DNA from: Diphasiastrum complanatum
Taxonomy: Eukaryota > Streptophyta > Lycopodiopsida > Lycopodiales > Lycopodiaceae
Assembly (NCBI GenBank): GCA_029204225.1
Contig: CM055095.1
Coordinates: 18,327,483 to 18,391,482, forward strand
Length of the DNA stretch: 64,000 nucleotides
Direction: 5' to 3'
The stretch's first letter is position 1. Every line of letters begins with the position of its first letter. The translations under genes and the position numbers were made by a program. A model generated the notes under the pieces. It was not told the DNA's origin. It did no database searches and worked only from the letters and a program-made list of their open reading frames with translations. Positions 45,163-61,114 of the stretch are shown here, one piece after another.

Positions 45163-45948
45163 TACTAGGATTGGATACTCCATTGGCTTGGGAAAATTGC
45201 CCACACTAGAATGCTTTTCTTGTAATCAACAAGATCACATTGAGTGCAAAAAAAAATGGCTTCAAGAATGGCATTGCAACCAGTTGCATTTGCTGGCTCA
45301 GTTGCAAAATCGCATGCTAAATGTTGTCGTAGATATATTAATAATGAGTGTGAAGTAGACTCGGCCACTTTGGACATTGTTTGGGTGTTGATTTTTGTGT
45401 CATCTTATATATCCAAAAAAACATTAACATGTTTTTATTGTCACTTTACAAATATAGCTTCAATTGTTGGCTCATCTTGTCTTGATATGAATTCAAAAGA
45501 TTAACATTTCAATTTTTCCTTGAATTAGAAGAAGAAATGAAACCAGACAAAAAAAACGTTACATTCACAAAAAAAAAAACTTGTAGAACTCGCATTTTTG
45601 ATTACTCACAAAATGTTTGAACTCTATAGAAGACAATATTTTTCAAAACGAACAAGTCAATAAAAACTTAGAAAGGTTGAGGCAAGTGGGACGAGTTGGA
45701 TAAGAGAAAGATTTATGCTATGTAGCTCCAAAGGGAATTTTCATCTAAATTTTAAAGCATATTTTTTACGTGTGGTTTCTGACGAACTATCTTGACCAAC
45801 TTCATGGCAGAGTATTGCGTTTGCCCACACACAAAAAAGCTAAGGGAGTAGAAAATAGCTCCTTCAAAACCCCATTGATTTCTTTTTTTCACAATCATAA
45901 CTATGTTAGGAAATTGTCGAGAGGTCGATGGCTATGACCAATAACCAA

Positions 45949-46972
45949 CTACTGTACTTGGAGACGGTTCTAAGAACGTGGTTGATGGAACTGGTGTACT
46001 ATGGCTGGACACGAATCAGGGTGACAAGAAACTGAAGGAAGTTCTCTATGTCCCTACTCTTGACAAAGATCTTCTATCTGTAGCGAAGATAGTCGATACA
46101 GGCATGTCAGTAACCTTCACAAAGAACTCTTGTAAACTGTTCGAGGAAGATTCTGATAGCCTAGTTGCTAAAGGCAATAGAGAAGGAAATTTGTATCACT
46201 TCAACATTCGAATTCAAATCGAACAAGCGAATCAAACTCAAGAATCAACAGATATTTTGTGGCACAAGAGGCTGTCACATGAACATGGAAGCCTTGTACC
46301 AAGCCAACAAAAGTCAGAGAATTGAAGGAGTCAAAATCAAAAGCAGAGATATTCGAACTACCTGCGAATCTTGTCTTAAAGGCAAGATGACTAGAACACC
46401 TTTCAGTAAGGATGTTTATAAAGCAACTAAGGTACTTGAAATTGTGCATTTAGATATTTGTGGACCATTCGGAGTATTGTCATTGGGTGATGCAAAGTAC
46501 TTCATTACGTTTATTGATGACTTCAGCAAGTTCGCTGTAGTATACTATATACGTACAAAATCTGAAGCTTTCGAGAAATTCGTTGAGTATACGAATTGGG
46601 CAGAGAAGCAGACAAGCAATAAGTTGAAGCAGATTCGCACAAATCATGGAGGTCAGTACATTTCCAACGAATTCAAAGCTTATTGTACTGATCGAGGAAT
46701 TATGCATACGAAGACTGCATCATACACACCTCAGCACAATGGAATATGAACGAAGAAATCGTACACTGATGGAAGCTGCTAGGTGTATGATGGCTCATGC
46801 AAAAGCAACAAAACAGAAGCAGTGGCTACATCGAATTATCTTTAGAATCGTGTTCTGAAATCTCGAATACCGGGTAAAGTCCTCATGAGATATGGTGGAA
46901 GTCGAAGCCAAATCTTGCGTAGTGTATATGCACATACCAGACAAACTGAGAAAGAAACTCGATGAAAAGACT
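45949..46972 (+). pseudogene. Inverted Copia protease C-terminus and integrase
   Basis: Starts in protease at TVLGDGSKNVVDGTG, continues EVLYVPTLDKDLLSVAKIV, HHCC region (WHKRLSHEH, after a frameshift CESCLKGKM), then the integrase core: D in VHLDICGPF, TFIDDFSKF, an altered second catalytic region (RTNHGGQYIS where RxDxGGEF is expected), and YTPQHNG. It ends at VYMHIPDKLRKKLDEK, where plus-strand homology stops and minus-strand homology starts. At least two frameshifts and an in-frame stop after HNGI are present. Confidence 0.85.
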
Positions 46973-48045
46973 AATGAATCTCGAATAGTTTGTCTTCTTG
47001 TACTCAGACAATATTTGTTTCGAGGAAACAAAATGTGAGGTGGCTCTCGAATCAAGTACTACTTTTTGAATTTTAGAATCTGTTGAACAAGATTGATCAG
47101 CACTAACATAAGCTGCTGAGTTCCTTGTTGTCTTGTCTTCTGCTGCTCTGAAGCATTCTGCTTTGTCTTTGACATAGTTTGAATCTGTTCGCTTCGATTC
47201 TGCTCCTTGTTGTTTCTGGGATTCTGATAACAGTCTACTGCTGCATGACCCCGTTTATGACAATGAATGCATTCAATCTTTGGATTTAACCAACACTTAT
47301 CTTCTGTGTGACTTGATCTTTTGCAGATCTTCTTATCACCAGAATTTTTCTGTTGTTTTCCTGATTGTTGATCATTTGTCTTAGACTCATTCATTTTAGA
47401 CGACTCCCTCTTAAACTTAGACTTCTTAGAAGATTTATTCTTATGAGTAAATAGAGCATTTTCGGAATCACCATTGTCATCATAGCGTTCACGAGCTTCT
47501 ATTTCCTCTTTAACTCCGTCTATTGCCTTTCGAAGTGTCATTGTCAATAAGGTTCGAGTTGTGTGGAATGACCTGGGTAGGGCTCGAAGAAAATAACTAA
47601 GTTGTTTTTCCTTTGAAATTGCATTTTTCGCTCCAGAATTCTGCAAAGAAATACACAGGTCTTTTATCTTTCGTACGAATGTGGTCAGGTCTTTGCCGTC
47701 CCACTGTAGGTAAGTTAATATGATTTGATTTCGAGATCGAGGCTCATTCTTGGTTTGCAATTCTTCCCATAAATCTTTTGCGTTCAAAATTGATGTAAGA
47801 TCTAGCGTTATATTGTCATGTACTGAAGACGCAATAATTGCTATAGCTTTGTCATTTCTCAAACTCCATTCTCGAAGTTCTTTGCCAGGAGTAGCTATTG
47901 GCTTCTCCTCTATTGGTTCTACCCATTGCCATAGACCTTCGCCCTTCAATATTAGTGAAGTCTTTAATTTCCAAATCAAATAGTTTGAACCTTCTGGATC
48001 CAAGATCATAGTGATCTTAGCCTGAATATTGCTGATTGATGACAT
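46973..48045 (-). pseudogene. Copia gag and protease N-terminus
   Basis: Start MSSISNIQAKITMILDPEG at 48045, then LKTSLILKGEGLWQWVEP, TYLQWDGKDLTTFVRKIKD, a Lys/Ser-rich spacer and the knuckle CIHCHKRGHAAVDCYQN. The first knuckle appears partly deleted (KKICKRSSHTEDKCW). The frame open to 47059 shifts, then protease continues as VLDSRATSHFVSSKQILSEY and stops being recognisable at about 46973. The close relative is the element at 17441-23524. Confidence 0.85.
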
Positions 48046-48107
48046 CTTCTATTTTCTGAATAACTCCAGATGCGGCTTGCTGATGGATGTATGAAGAATG
48101 CTGGGAG

Positions 48108-48224
48108 GGGTGCGAAGATACCACTGTATTGACTCTGACTTGCTCTGATACCACTGTATCAATTCTGATCCTATATGCTCTGATACCACTGTATCAACAC
48201 TGATCCTGTACGCTCTGATACCAC
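48108..48224 (-). promoter_or_regulatory. Array of four primer-binding-site motifs
   Basis: On the minus strand ACAGTGGTATCAGAGC occurs next to the LTR (about 48209-48224) and recurs at intervals of roughly 36-40 bp, three times complete and once truncated to ACAGTGGTATC. The spacers share GATCAG...GATAC. One such site is enough for priming with initiator Met-tRNA. Confidence 0.9.
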
Positions 48225-49161
48225 TGTAGGAAAAATAGTATTTATTCTTCAACAGAGAAAACGATCAAAATTTTGAATAAATCAAACTAATATCAGTGTC
48301 TTCAATCGGGTTTGTTTCTGATCTATGTACTAATAGAACAATATTTACCTTGATTGAATTTGCGTGCGGAAATAATATGCGGAATTAAGAGTCAACTTAA
48401 GAGAATTTTAGACAAACATAAACTATTGATCAAAAACGAATTTATAATTCTGAATCAGAATCAGTATACATCTCTTGCTGTCTTATCTCGCTGCTGTGTC
48501 TCTGATTGAATGAGTCTGAGAGTCTCTTCAGTGTGAGAGTGTGTGAGTTAGTTACAACAACTAGTGCACATGTATTTATATTGCTACAGGACATGTCTTT
48601 TGGCCTTTTAATTCTGTAACAGTAGATCTAACCGTTTACGACGGTTGATATTTAAATAAACGCTCTGTTTCCAAGGTCAAATAATTTCTATTCGCAAATA
48701 TTTTGCGACAGTCTCTCTCTTCGTCACAACTTCGTGTTTCACGAATTATTCGCGACACTTGTCTCTTCGCGATATCTTTGTGTTTCGCGAATTGTTCATG
48801 ACAGATTTGTTCGCGATAGATGACAGTCTTTGAGCTTGAAGAAAAATCCAGAATATTTCGCGAATTGTTCGTGACAGTTTCGCGACAGGTGAGCTTGAAC
48901 AAGAAACAGAATATTTCGTGACAAGATTCTGTTCGCGAATCTTTCGAGCTTCAACAAGAAACCACGAGCTTCTACAAGAAACTGTTTCTCAAATCTTTCA
49001 CGAATCTTTCGAGTACCAAGCAAGATAAATTTCGCGAATCCTTCGAGGTTGATCATGAATAGAAATGTTTCGAGTTCACGTTCGTTTCTTTCTCATCCTT
49101 TGTCAAGTAAACTGCGCACTTTGTTAGTAGAATCAAGATCTGTCTGATCAGGTGTTCTACA
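48225..49161 (-). repeat. 5' LTR (937 bp) of the rearranged Copia
   Basis: The plus strand begins TGTAGGAAAAATAG and ends GTTCTACA (inverted termini TGTAG/CTACA). A minus-strand TATA box (AATATAAATA) lies at 48573-48582. The U3 half (48660-49080) carries at least eight TTCGCG-containing motifs. The other LTR is absent, so the outer end is inferred. Confidence 0.75.
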
Positions 49162-49909
49162 GAACATGGATTTGCCTCAAGGACAAATAGTTGATGTTGT
49201 TATTGGGACTGGGCATATTTGGGCATCTTGTAATAGTTGAATTGAGGAAATTGCGTGCAACGAATACGATGATGGGGTAGTTTTTGACCCAAGAATTGAG
49301 ATGGCTATAGTAACATGACTAGAAAAACCTCTATTTGGAGGGGCATAGTAAAACTTCTAATTGCACAATGTACTTTTGCCTAGCAAACTTGCTTTGTGCT
49401 AGCAATGCAAGACAAAAGCATTCAAGACATGAAATTTGACCAATTTGTTGTTGAAGCTCTTTCTATCCTTTTTTAATTATAGGTTTATTTTCTTTTTTGG
49501 AATGAAAGTTTTAGCTCAATTAAGCACTCAAAGGTATTCAATAATTCTAAATCAACCAATACTTATTTTTTAGTTATTGAGCTTGGTATTTATTAGATCA
49601 TATCTACTCAAAGCAATATAATAATACATATCTTATAATTTATAAATTATTGTAAGGTCAAAGAAGGCAAAAATGAAGCTTGGATTCTCAAAATGTGGGT
49701 CTCACCAAGAGCTCAACTAACTGCTCAAAGTTGACTTTTCCAACTTGTTTGGATTTCCAATGCATGTCTTGGAAATTTCCGGGCAATCTATAAAAAAAAT
49801 AAGATCCTTGACAGTGACATTTTCTCCCTTAAGGCCCAAGAACACTTTTATGATTTGTTTTTGAAGACTATAAACTTCCAAGGACATGTTGTTCAATGTT
49901 AAGATGCTA
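49162..49909. other. Intergenic, no gene seen
   Basis: No coding or repeat structure is recognised. Confidence 0.5.
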
Positions 49910-49917
49910 GTTCATAC

Positions 49918-50735
49918 CATAGATGCACCGAATCACGATTCGTTGGGTCCGCGGTTCGCGAATCGCGATTCTGAACCCAAAATCGCAATTTTTTTTTTTT
50001 TTTTGGAAAAATAGCTTATGGCTGAAATTTTTTTAGGGGATCAATGGTCAAACTAGCGTTTTGCCTCTCAGAAGTGTAGTAGATGAGGCACAAACAAATC
50101 TTATTTTCAGTAGCTATCTGGTTGTCATTTGCTCTGGTTTTTAGTAAATGTTAATCCTACAGTTTGGGCTATCAACTGTATGGATGATGATCACTTTTGC
50201 AATCATTTCACTAGAGATGTGAGTGCAATGTGCATACAATTGGGGGCATAAATATTGGGCCATTCTCGGCTCGCATTTGGACCCCATTTTTATCTACGGG
50301 GGGGCGGTAGCATTTTTATCTATAGTGTCTATATAGTAGGAAGCTCTAGGGGGTTCGGGGGGCGGTAGTCCCCCGAGAAACAGGGGGTTTGGGGGGCGGT
50401 AGCCCCCCGAGAAATAGGGGGTCCGGGGGGCGGTAGCCCCCCGGTGGGGAGTTTGGGGGCAACGCCCCCCAATGGCGTGGTCCGGGGGTTGCCGGTAGAC
50501 CCTGGCCCCGACGGTAAGGCCTCTTCATGATTTGGCCTTCCAACTCCTTGAGTGAAAACACACTTTTTGGTGTTTTGCACCCGAAACAGTCGACAAACTA
50601 CACAGTCATAATGCTCTCAATCAGAGCTTTCATCTGATACCCATATTGCCTAAAAAAATTTCAAAAAAAAAAAAATGATTCTGCGCGATCCTGGGAAAAT
50701 CCCGAAACGCGTTTCAGAATCACGGTGCATCTATG
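49918..50735. mobile_element. Non-autonomous DNA transposon with GC-rich core (818 bp)
   Basis: Terminal inverted repeats CATAGATGCACCG at both ends, flanked by an exact 8-bp duplication GTTCATAC (49910-49917 and 50736-50743). Subterminal GATTC/GAATC and TTCGCGAA motifs occur near both ends, followed inside by homopolymer T or A runs. An 8-bp duplication and subterminal repeats fit the hAT superfamily, although the terminal bases are not the classic CAGGG. No transposase is present. Confidence 0.85.
50349..50460. repeat. 34-bp GC-rich tandem repeats inside the DNA transposon
   Basis: Three units starting at 50349, 50383 and 50417, each built as GGGGG, a variable TTC/TTT/TCC, then GGGGGGCGGTAG and CCCCC. 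Every unit can fold on itself (GGGGGGC...GCCCCCC). The Pro/Gly-rich minus-strand frames here are artefacts. GC content contrasts sharply with the AT-rich surroundings. Confidence 0.9.
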
Positions 50736-50743
50736 GTTCATAC

Positions 50744-51257
50744 TGTGACAACTTTTCATTCATTTTCTTTAGGAAGGTAACTTTGAGAAATTTTTTATTC
50801 TTTTTGTTCCTTAAGATAGTTATTTGTTGACCATACATTCTCAGCAACGTGGTAAAGCGCCTTTTCTACATCACCTTAATTTAGGCAAACACAAGTTAGT
50901 TCTACTCAATTTTTTTTTTCTTGATCAACCTAAAATTTTTGGTCTTAGGCTTTTTTTGTCCACAAGATTGAATTTATTACTTTTTGGTAATGGAATGCCT
51001 TTCCAGTGGTTTTTATTGGATCGATTCTAGATTGTTTATTCATGATTCAAATTGTACAACATTGAGTATTTCTTGAATAATGTGAAACTTGTTTTGTAGT
51101 ATTCTATTTTATTTTTGCTTGTGCTAACAAATTTTATTGGCCATTGTAGTAAGATATCACTATAAGTTAATTGCTATAAGCTTTTGACGTAAATGAATAT
51201 CTATTATTATCAATTCTACAAAATGACAATTGGGCTATATGGTTCAATTTATTGTAG
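50744..51257. other. Intergenic or intronic, no exon recognised
   Basis: This would be the place for the upstream DnaJ exons (the HPD-containing part of the J domain), but none is found. Confidence 0.45.
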
Positions 51258-51384
51258 CTTATGAGGTGTTACTCGACAAGGAGAAGAGACAAATTTATGA
51301 CAGATATGGGGAAGAAGGATTGAAGCAACGTGCTAGTGGTGGAAAGGGTGGTGGTGGCAATTTTGCTCAAGACATTTTCTCTCA
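51258..51384 (+). pseudogene. Orphan DnaJ/HSP40 exon (ERdj3/DNAJB11-like)
   Basis: A 127-bp exon-like block with an acceptor (ATTGTAG) and a donor (GTAAGT). It encodes YEVLLDKEKRQIYDRYGEEG and LKQRASGGKGGGGNFAQDIF. This is the end of the J domain (helix IV, after the HPD loop) and the Gly-rich linker of an ER-type DnaJ co-chaperone (A/S-YEVLSDxEKRxIYxxYGEEGLKQ, then DIFSSFF). No preceding HPD exon and no following substrate-binding exons are seen within 500 bp upstream or 2 kb downstream. It is either a captured or duplicated exon or part of a gene with very long introns. Kept as a fragment. Confidence 0.7.
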
Positions 51385-53569
51385 GTAAGTTCTATTTTGT
51401 AATCAAATGCATTGCAAAAGTATTGGATTCTTCAATCCAGTTTCATATGATAAGTAGCAAGGCGATTCACATGGGCACAAAGATATGACATATTTATGGG
51501 AGTTGAGCTATAACTAGGGTTTTTATGTAGACTTCATGTAAGTTTGATGACTGATTGAACGATAAGGTTGTACTAAATAACTTGATAGATAATTTTCTTG
51601 TCTTGTTTTTATTTTTCACTTTAATCCAAATCTTTCCATTAAGCACTTAATTAATAGGTATATGTTTAAGTTTATTATACGATCTACTAGAGTAGGATGT
51701 TTTAGGTCTATTTGTGGGGCCCAAAACCTCTTGCACACCATCCATTGGATCATGCCAACATTTTTGGAAGGTTGTAGCCAACATTATCACGCTCAACGAC
51801 TATAAGCTGAAGTTATCACTTCAAGCAATTGTACTCATTGTTGATATATTGGATGGTGACTTAGATAAATGCATTGGCCATTGGAGTCACGACTGAGTCT
51901 AGACCCTTCACCTCTAGAGATGTGACAGAAACTTAGTACTTTGGTTGTTGTTGTAGAAGTGTATGAAAGCTAATGTAAACATGTGTTTGTGCATGTGACT
52001 ACTCCTACTCTACGGTGCTAATGACGTGAATAGGGATTTCATAGCATTTGGTCCATGCTATTCCTGATGAAGTTGCTGGTTTAAGACTTTGTGGTTGGAG
52101 GGCTAAAAGTGCAGGTTTCCTTTGTATTATGTTAGGTATTATGCTAGACATAACATCGATATAGTGGTTATTTCTAGATTATTTGGAAGGAAACTTGTTT
52201 TCAGTCAGGGACCATGATAGTCTCCTGAGTCTTGTTACCTAACAATACCTGTCACCTGTGATTTAGGGTTCTGATCCATCTGCTTCCCTTATGACATTCA
52301 ATAATAAAAGACAAAAGGGGGTTTTGATTTCACCTGCCGACTAGGGAAATCTCAGTCACGGGGCATAGCATCAACAACAACATCACTATCGAACAGTTCA
52401 AATACATCGACAATGGGAATAAAACCAGCAACGTGAGTAGAACTATCAACAAGGTGCTTCAGGCAGGTTATTTTCTACCAAAATCGGTCATCGACACAGT
52501 ACACACATAGGAAATCTGGACAGTAACCGTCAAAAATTTCATCGGGCTTCAAGACTCTACATAGATATCAAACAAAACCCCAGTTCTCAAAGCAAAAAAA
52601 TACTAAGTTTTATTGGGTTAAAAATATGCCCGATGATTGTGGGGAAAAAGGGCTATTTTGAAGAGGAACCGATCTACGTAATAAATCTTGAAAATCTTGA
52701 GGAGTTACTAGGTGTGTCAAGATCGACTACAAGTGCGTCGAAAATGAAAAAAACTCAAGAAACTTCACAAGGATCATGATGATGTCACACATATTCCACC
52801 GACATGATAAGTACAAGACCTGTGGGGAAAAAATAAACTGGAAGATGGGAATGTCATTAAATGCTAAGAATAATGCCAAGAAGCATAGAGATGGATGTTG
52901 TTGAGAAAGATACCCTTAAAGGAATCCTATAAAGGCAGATTCCTAAGTCAAAGGTGCCCTTCATTCACTTTTGGATACTCCACCTGTAAAAAAAGGGACA
53001 AAATATTCTAGCAATAGATAGCTCCTAACAAACTTAGGACACATGTAGGGAAAGATTCCTGGCAAATGAAGAAAAGGATGGCAGTTCATTTTCAACGTGA
53101 AAGAGTTGACTTCAAATGGATAATGGTCTAAGTCTCAAATAGAAACTTGAAGGGTTGGAGCTATTAACCTTCAAAAAAAAAAAAAACTTTAGAAAGAAAG
53201 TCAGACCAAACTTCACATAGGAAGTTTTCAAATGAAGTTCGACAGAGAAACTCCACTCATCTGAATCTTACAATGCAATTCTTCAACTTGAATGTCAAAG
53301 TGCTACTTGGAAAGTTGTATGAAGTCTGGAAAACTATCCACAAATATCAGGCTCACCTTTATTTTTTGGATCATCAAGACCTGAAACTTGTTTTGTAAGG
53401 TTATAGTGGGCGACTTCGGAAATGAAGTTTGAAAAACCGGAACTATTCGGAAAAAGTGAAACTTCAAAAGAAGGGTCAAACAAAACTTCGAAGGGAAGTT
53501 TTGAAGAGAAGGAAAATACCTCATGTACATGAAAAAAAAGTATAAGAAGAGGAGGAGTTTCATAAGCGT
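51385..53569. other. Intergenic, no gene recognised
   Basis: No exon-like match to the rest of DnaJ. A diverged direct repeat lies within 53140-53520: both copies (about 53145-53235 and 53430-53515) run through GGAACTATT-like, GTCA-AAC-AAACTTC and GGAAGTTTT blocks about 285 bp apart. Confidence 0.45.
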
Positions 53570-54310
53570 GGAGAGGTCTTCTATGAAAAGTTGTCAAGAG
53601 AGTTTTTTCCAGTTTTGTCTAATATTTCCTTTCCTTGCCCGCTACGGGTCACTACCAGCACTTCTTCAAGTGATTCAATATCGATCAGATTGATGGGAGG
53701 TCTCTCTTCCTGTATTTTGGTTTTTCCTTTCTCTGAAGGAGTGTATTTAGTGTCTCTCTGAAGAAACATCACTGGTCTTGAAGATCCTGCTCCATTGTTT
53801 TTAGAAGGTCTGTGATTGATAGGGCCTCCCTACGACTCCAACATCTATCTTCTAGATGTCCTGTTTTCTTACAATACGTACAAACCATATTTGGACGTTC
53901 CTATTGAGGTGATTGCCTTGACAATGTCGGCATACTAGCGGTGGGAGCATATCCGTGTCACGCCTTTGTCCAATCATATTCTGCTGTCGTTTAAGAAAGT
54001 TCACATCCATTGCTTCCAGTTGTGAATACTCGGGGATAATTATGATATCAGATATTTGAAATATCTCTCTTTTTGGAGTGATCTCGCAGTATTCAAATTG
54101 TTCCTTTGGACTAGGCGATGTTTCAGTTTTTGATGGACTTTCACTGCTAGTACTGTTTTGGGATCGAGGCGATGTCTTAGATATGTTTCTGGTGGTGATC
54201 GAAGTTCTACTTCTGAGAAAATATTTTGGTGAGAGTGTCACCTTTTCAACTCGTCGTCGCAATGGGGGACCTATTTTGGTAGTTCTGGAAAAGTCTGGTG
54301 GTCATTAATC
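53570..54310 (-). pseudogene. Gypsy-like gag relic with zinc knuckles
   Basis: The minus frame from about 54262 is basic and Ser/Thr-rich (LRSRTSITTRNISK), then shows a partial knuckle CRHCQGNHLNRN. After a frameshift the canonical knuckle CTYCKKTGHLEDRCW follows, then a second shift and a linker with INLIDIESLEEVLVVTRSG. This is the gag-protease junction style of Ty3/Gypsy polyproteins. No downstream protease or RT is recognised. Confidence 0.6.
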
Positions 54311-54666
54311 ATGAAGGGTTCTATTCAAGCCATACAATACTAGAACCTCATGGATAATAAGCATTTCACACACTGAAAATAGTCACAAGGGTCGATCAAG
54401 TTCAGGTAATAAAGACTTACTTATCTTGAGCCCATATCAGAAGGTTGCATCCAACAAAGTTCACGTTAGGTTCACCAATGATAGGGATTTTTCTGACAGG
54501 GGATTGGATGGCGATTGTGATGGGACTCGCACCCACAATCTCCTGCTCACTACTAACTTCCATACATGACTAAAAAGATTGATCATTGTTACTCGTCACT
54601 CAAAACATTAATGTCACACCATACATATTACAATGTACAATGAAACACTTGAAAATGCCTTGAAGG

Positions 54667-60350
<5,684 letters not shown>

Positions 60351-60392
60351 TCTGTCTCTCTCTCTCTCTCTCTCTTCTCCCCCCCCCCCCCC
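60351..60392. repeat. (CT)n followed by a poly-C run
   Basis: About 24 bp of CT, then a run of about 14 C. Confidence 0.95.
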
Positions 60393-60490
60393 AAACCCAC
60401 CTTAGCTAATGTGAGAGAAACCCTAACTTGTCACCATTTTCACTTTGAAGGTCATGCTTTGAGAATTCCAAAACACTCATGGTATATATA

Positions 60491-60536
60491 GCCTTTCAAT
60501 CAAAATGACATTAGCCTTTCAATCAAAATGACATTA
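60491..60536. repeat. Perfect 23-bp tandem duplication
   Basis: The unit starting GCCTTTCAATCAAAATGACA is repeated exactly twice, just after a TATATATA stretch at 60483. Confidence 0.95.
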
Positions 60537-60599
60537 GTTTTATGAGATAAATTGATAGACACGTGCATTAAACATACCTCGTTGGCTTGAGCTGGTCAA

Positions 60600-60904
60600 A
60601 ACCCTAATTACATGTTGACCAATTAAATGCACAAAACCCAAAACCCTAATTACACGTGGACCAATCAAATGCACAAAACCCAGCTGCCAGCAGAAGCTTT
60701 GCAAACAACAATGATGATGATCATGATGGACTTAGCCTTTTATGGCCGCGATGAGGTGTAGCAAGGGATTTGATGCATGGCAGCAATGGGAGCCCCAGTG
60801 GCTGCGATGGATGGATGGATGGCCACCAATGGAGAGAGCCAGAGAGAGAGAGAGAGAGAATGTAGCCTTGATAAACAAAATGGGTTTTGTGCATTTGATT
60901 GGTC
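60600..60904. promoter_or_regulatory. Upstream repeat cluster: telo-box tandem units and a 24-bp inverted copy
   Basis: Two direct units of about 42 bp (60600-60641 and 60642-60682), each starting AACCCTAATTACA and ending GCACAAAACCCA. The last 24 bp of the second unit (60659-60682) recur as a perfect reverse complement at 60881-60904, so 60659-60904 can form a fold-back with a 198-bp loop that contains GGAT and GA repeats. It lies upstream of the PDF-motif gene. Confidence 0.75.
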
Positions 60905-61114
60905 AGGATCAGGATCAGGATCTACAACGCTGGCTATGGCTATGAACTAATGCTTTTAACTGTATGTTGAAGTCTGCCCTAACATGGCTAACATCCATCG
61001 TTGAGGCAAGATATCGCTGGCTGAAGCCCTTCTAGTCATTGCTGGCCAGTCAGTGCACCATTGTACCTTGCCTACAAAATCCAGGGACACGAGCCCGTTG
61101 CTAATTAAGAGTTT

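Larger units (their letters stand above)
45945..49161 (-). mobile_element. Rearranged Ty1/Copia element with an inverted protease-integrase segment
   Basis: Minus-strand order from the right is 5' LTR (49161-48225), primer-site array (48224 to about 48108), gag and protease N-terminus (48045 to about 46973). The next segment of the same polyprotein, protease C-terminus to integrase, lies at about 45949-46972 but on the plus strand. Reverse transcriptase, RNase H and 3' LTR are missing to the left. Confidence 0.85.

Noticed and set aside
50329..50580. Pro/Gly-rich minus-strand frames (71-83 codons)
   Set aside because: They translate the 34-bp GC-rich tandem repeats of a DNA transposon. The repeat explains them completely.
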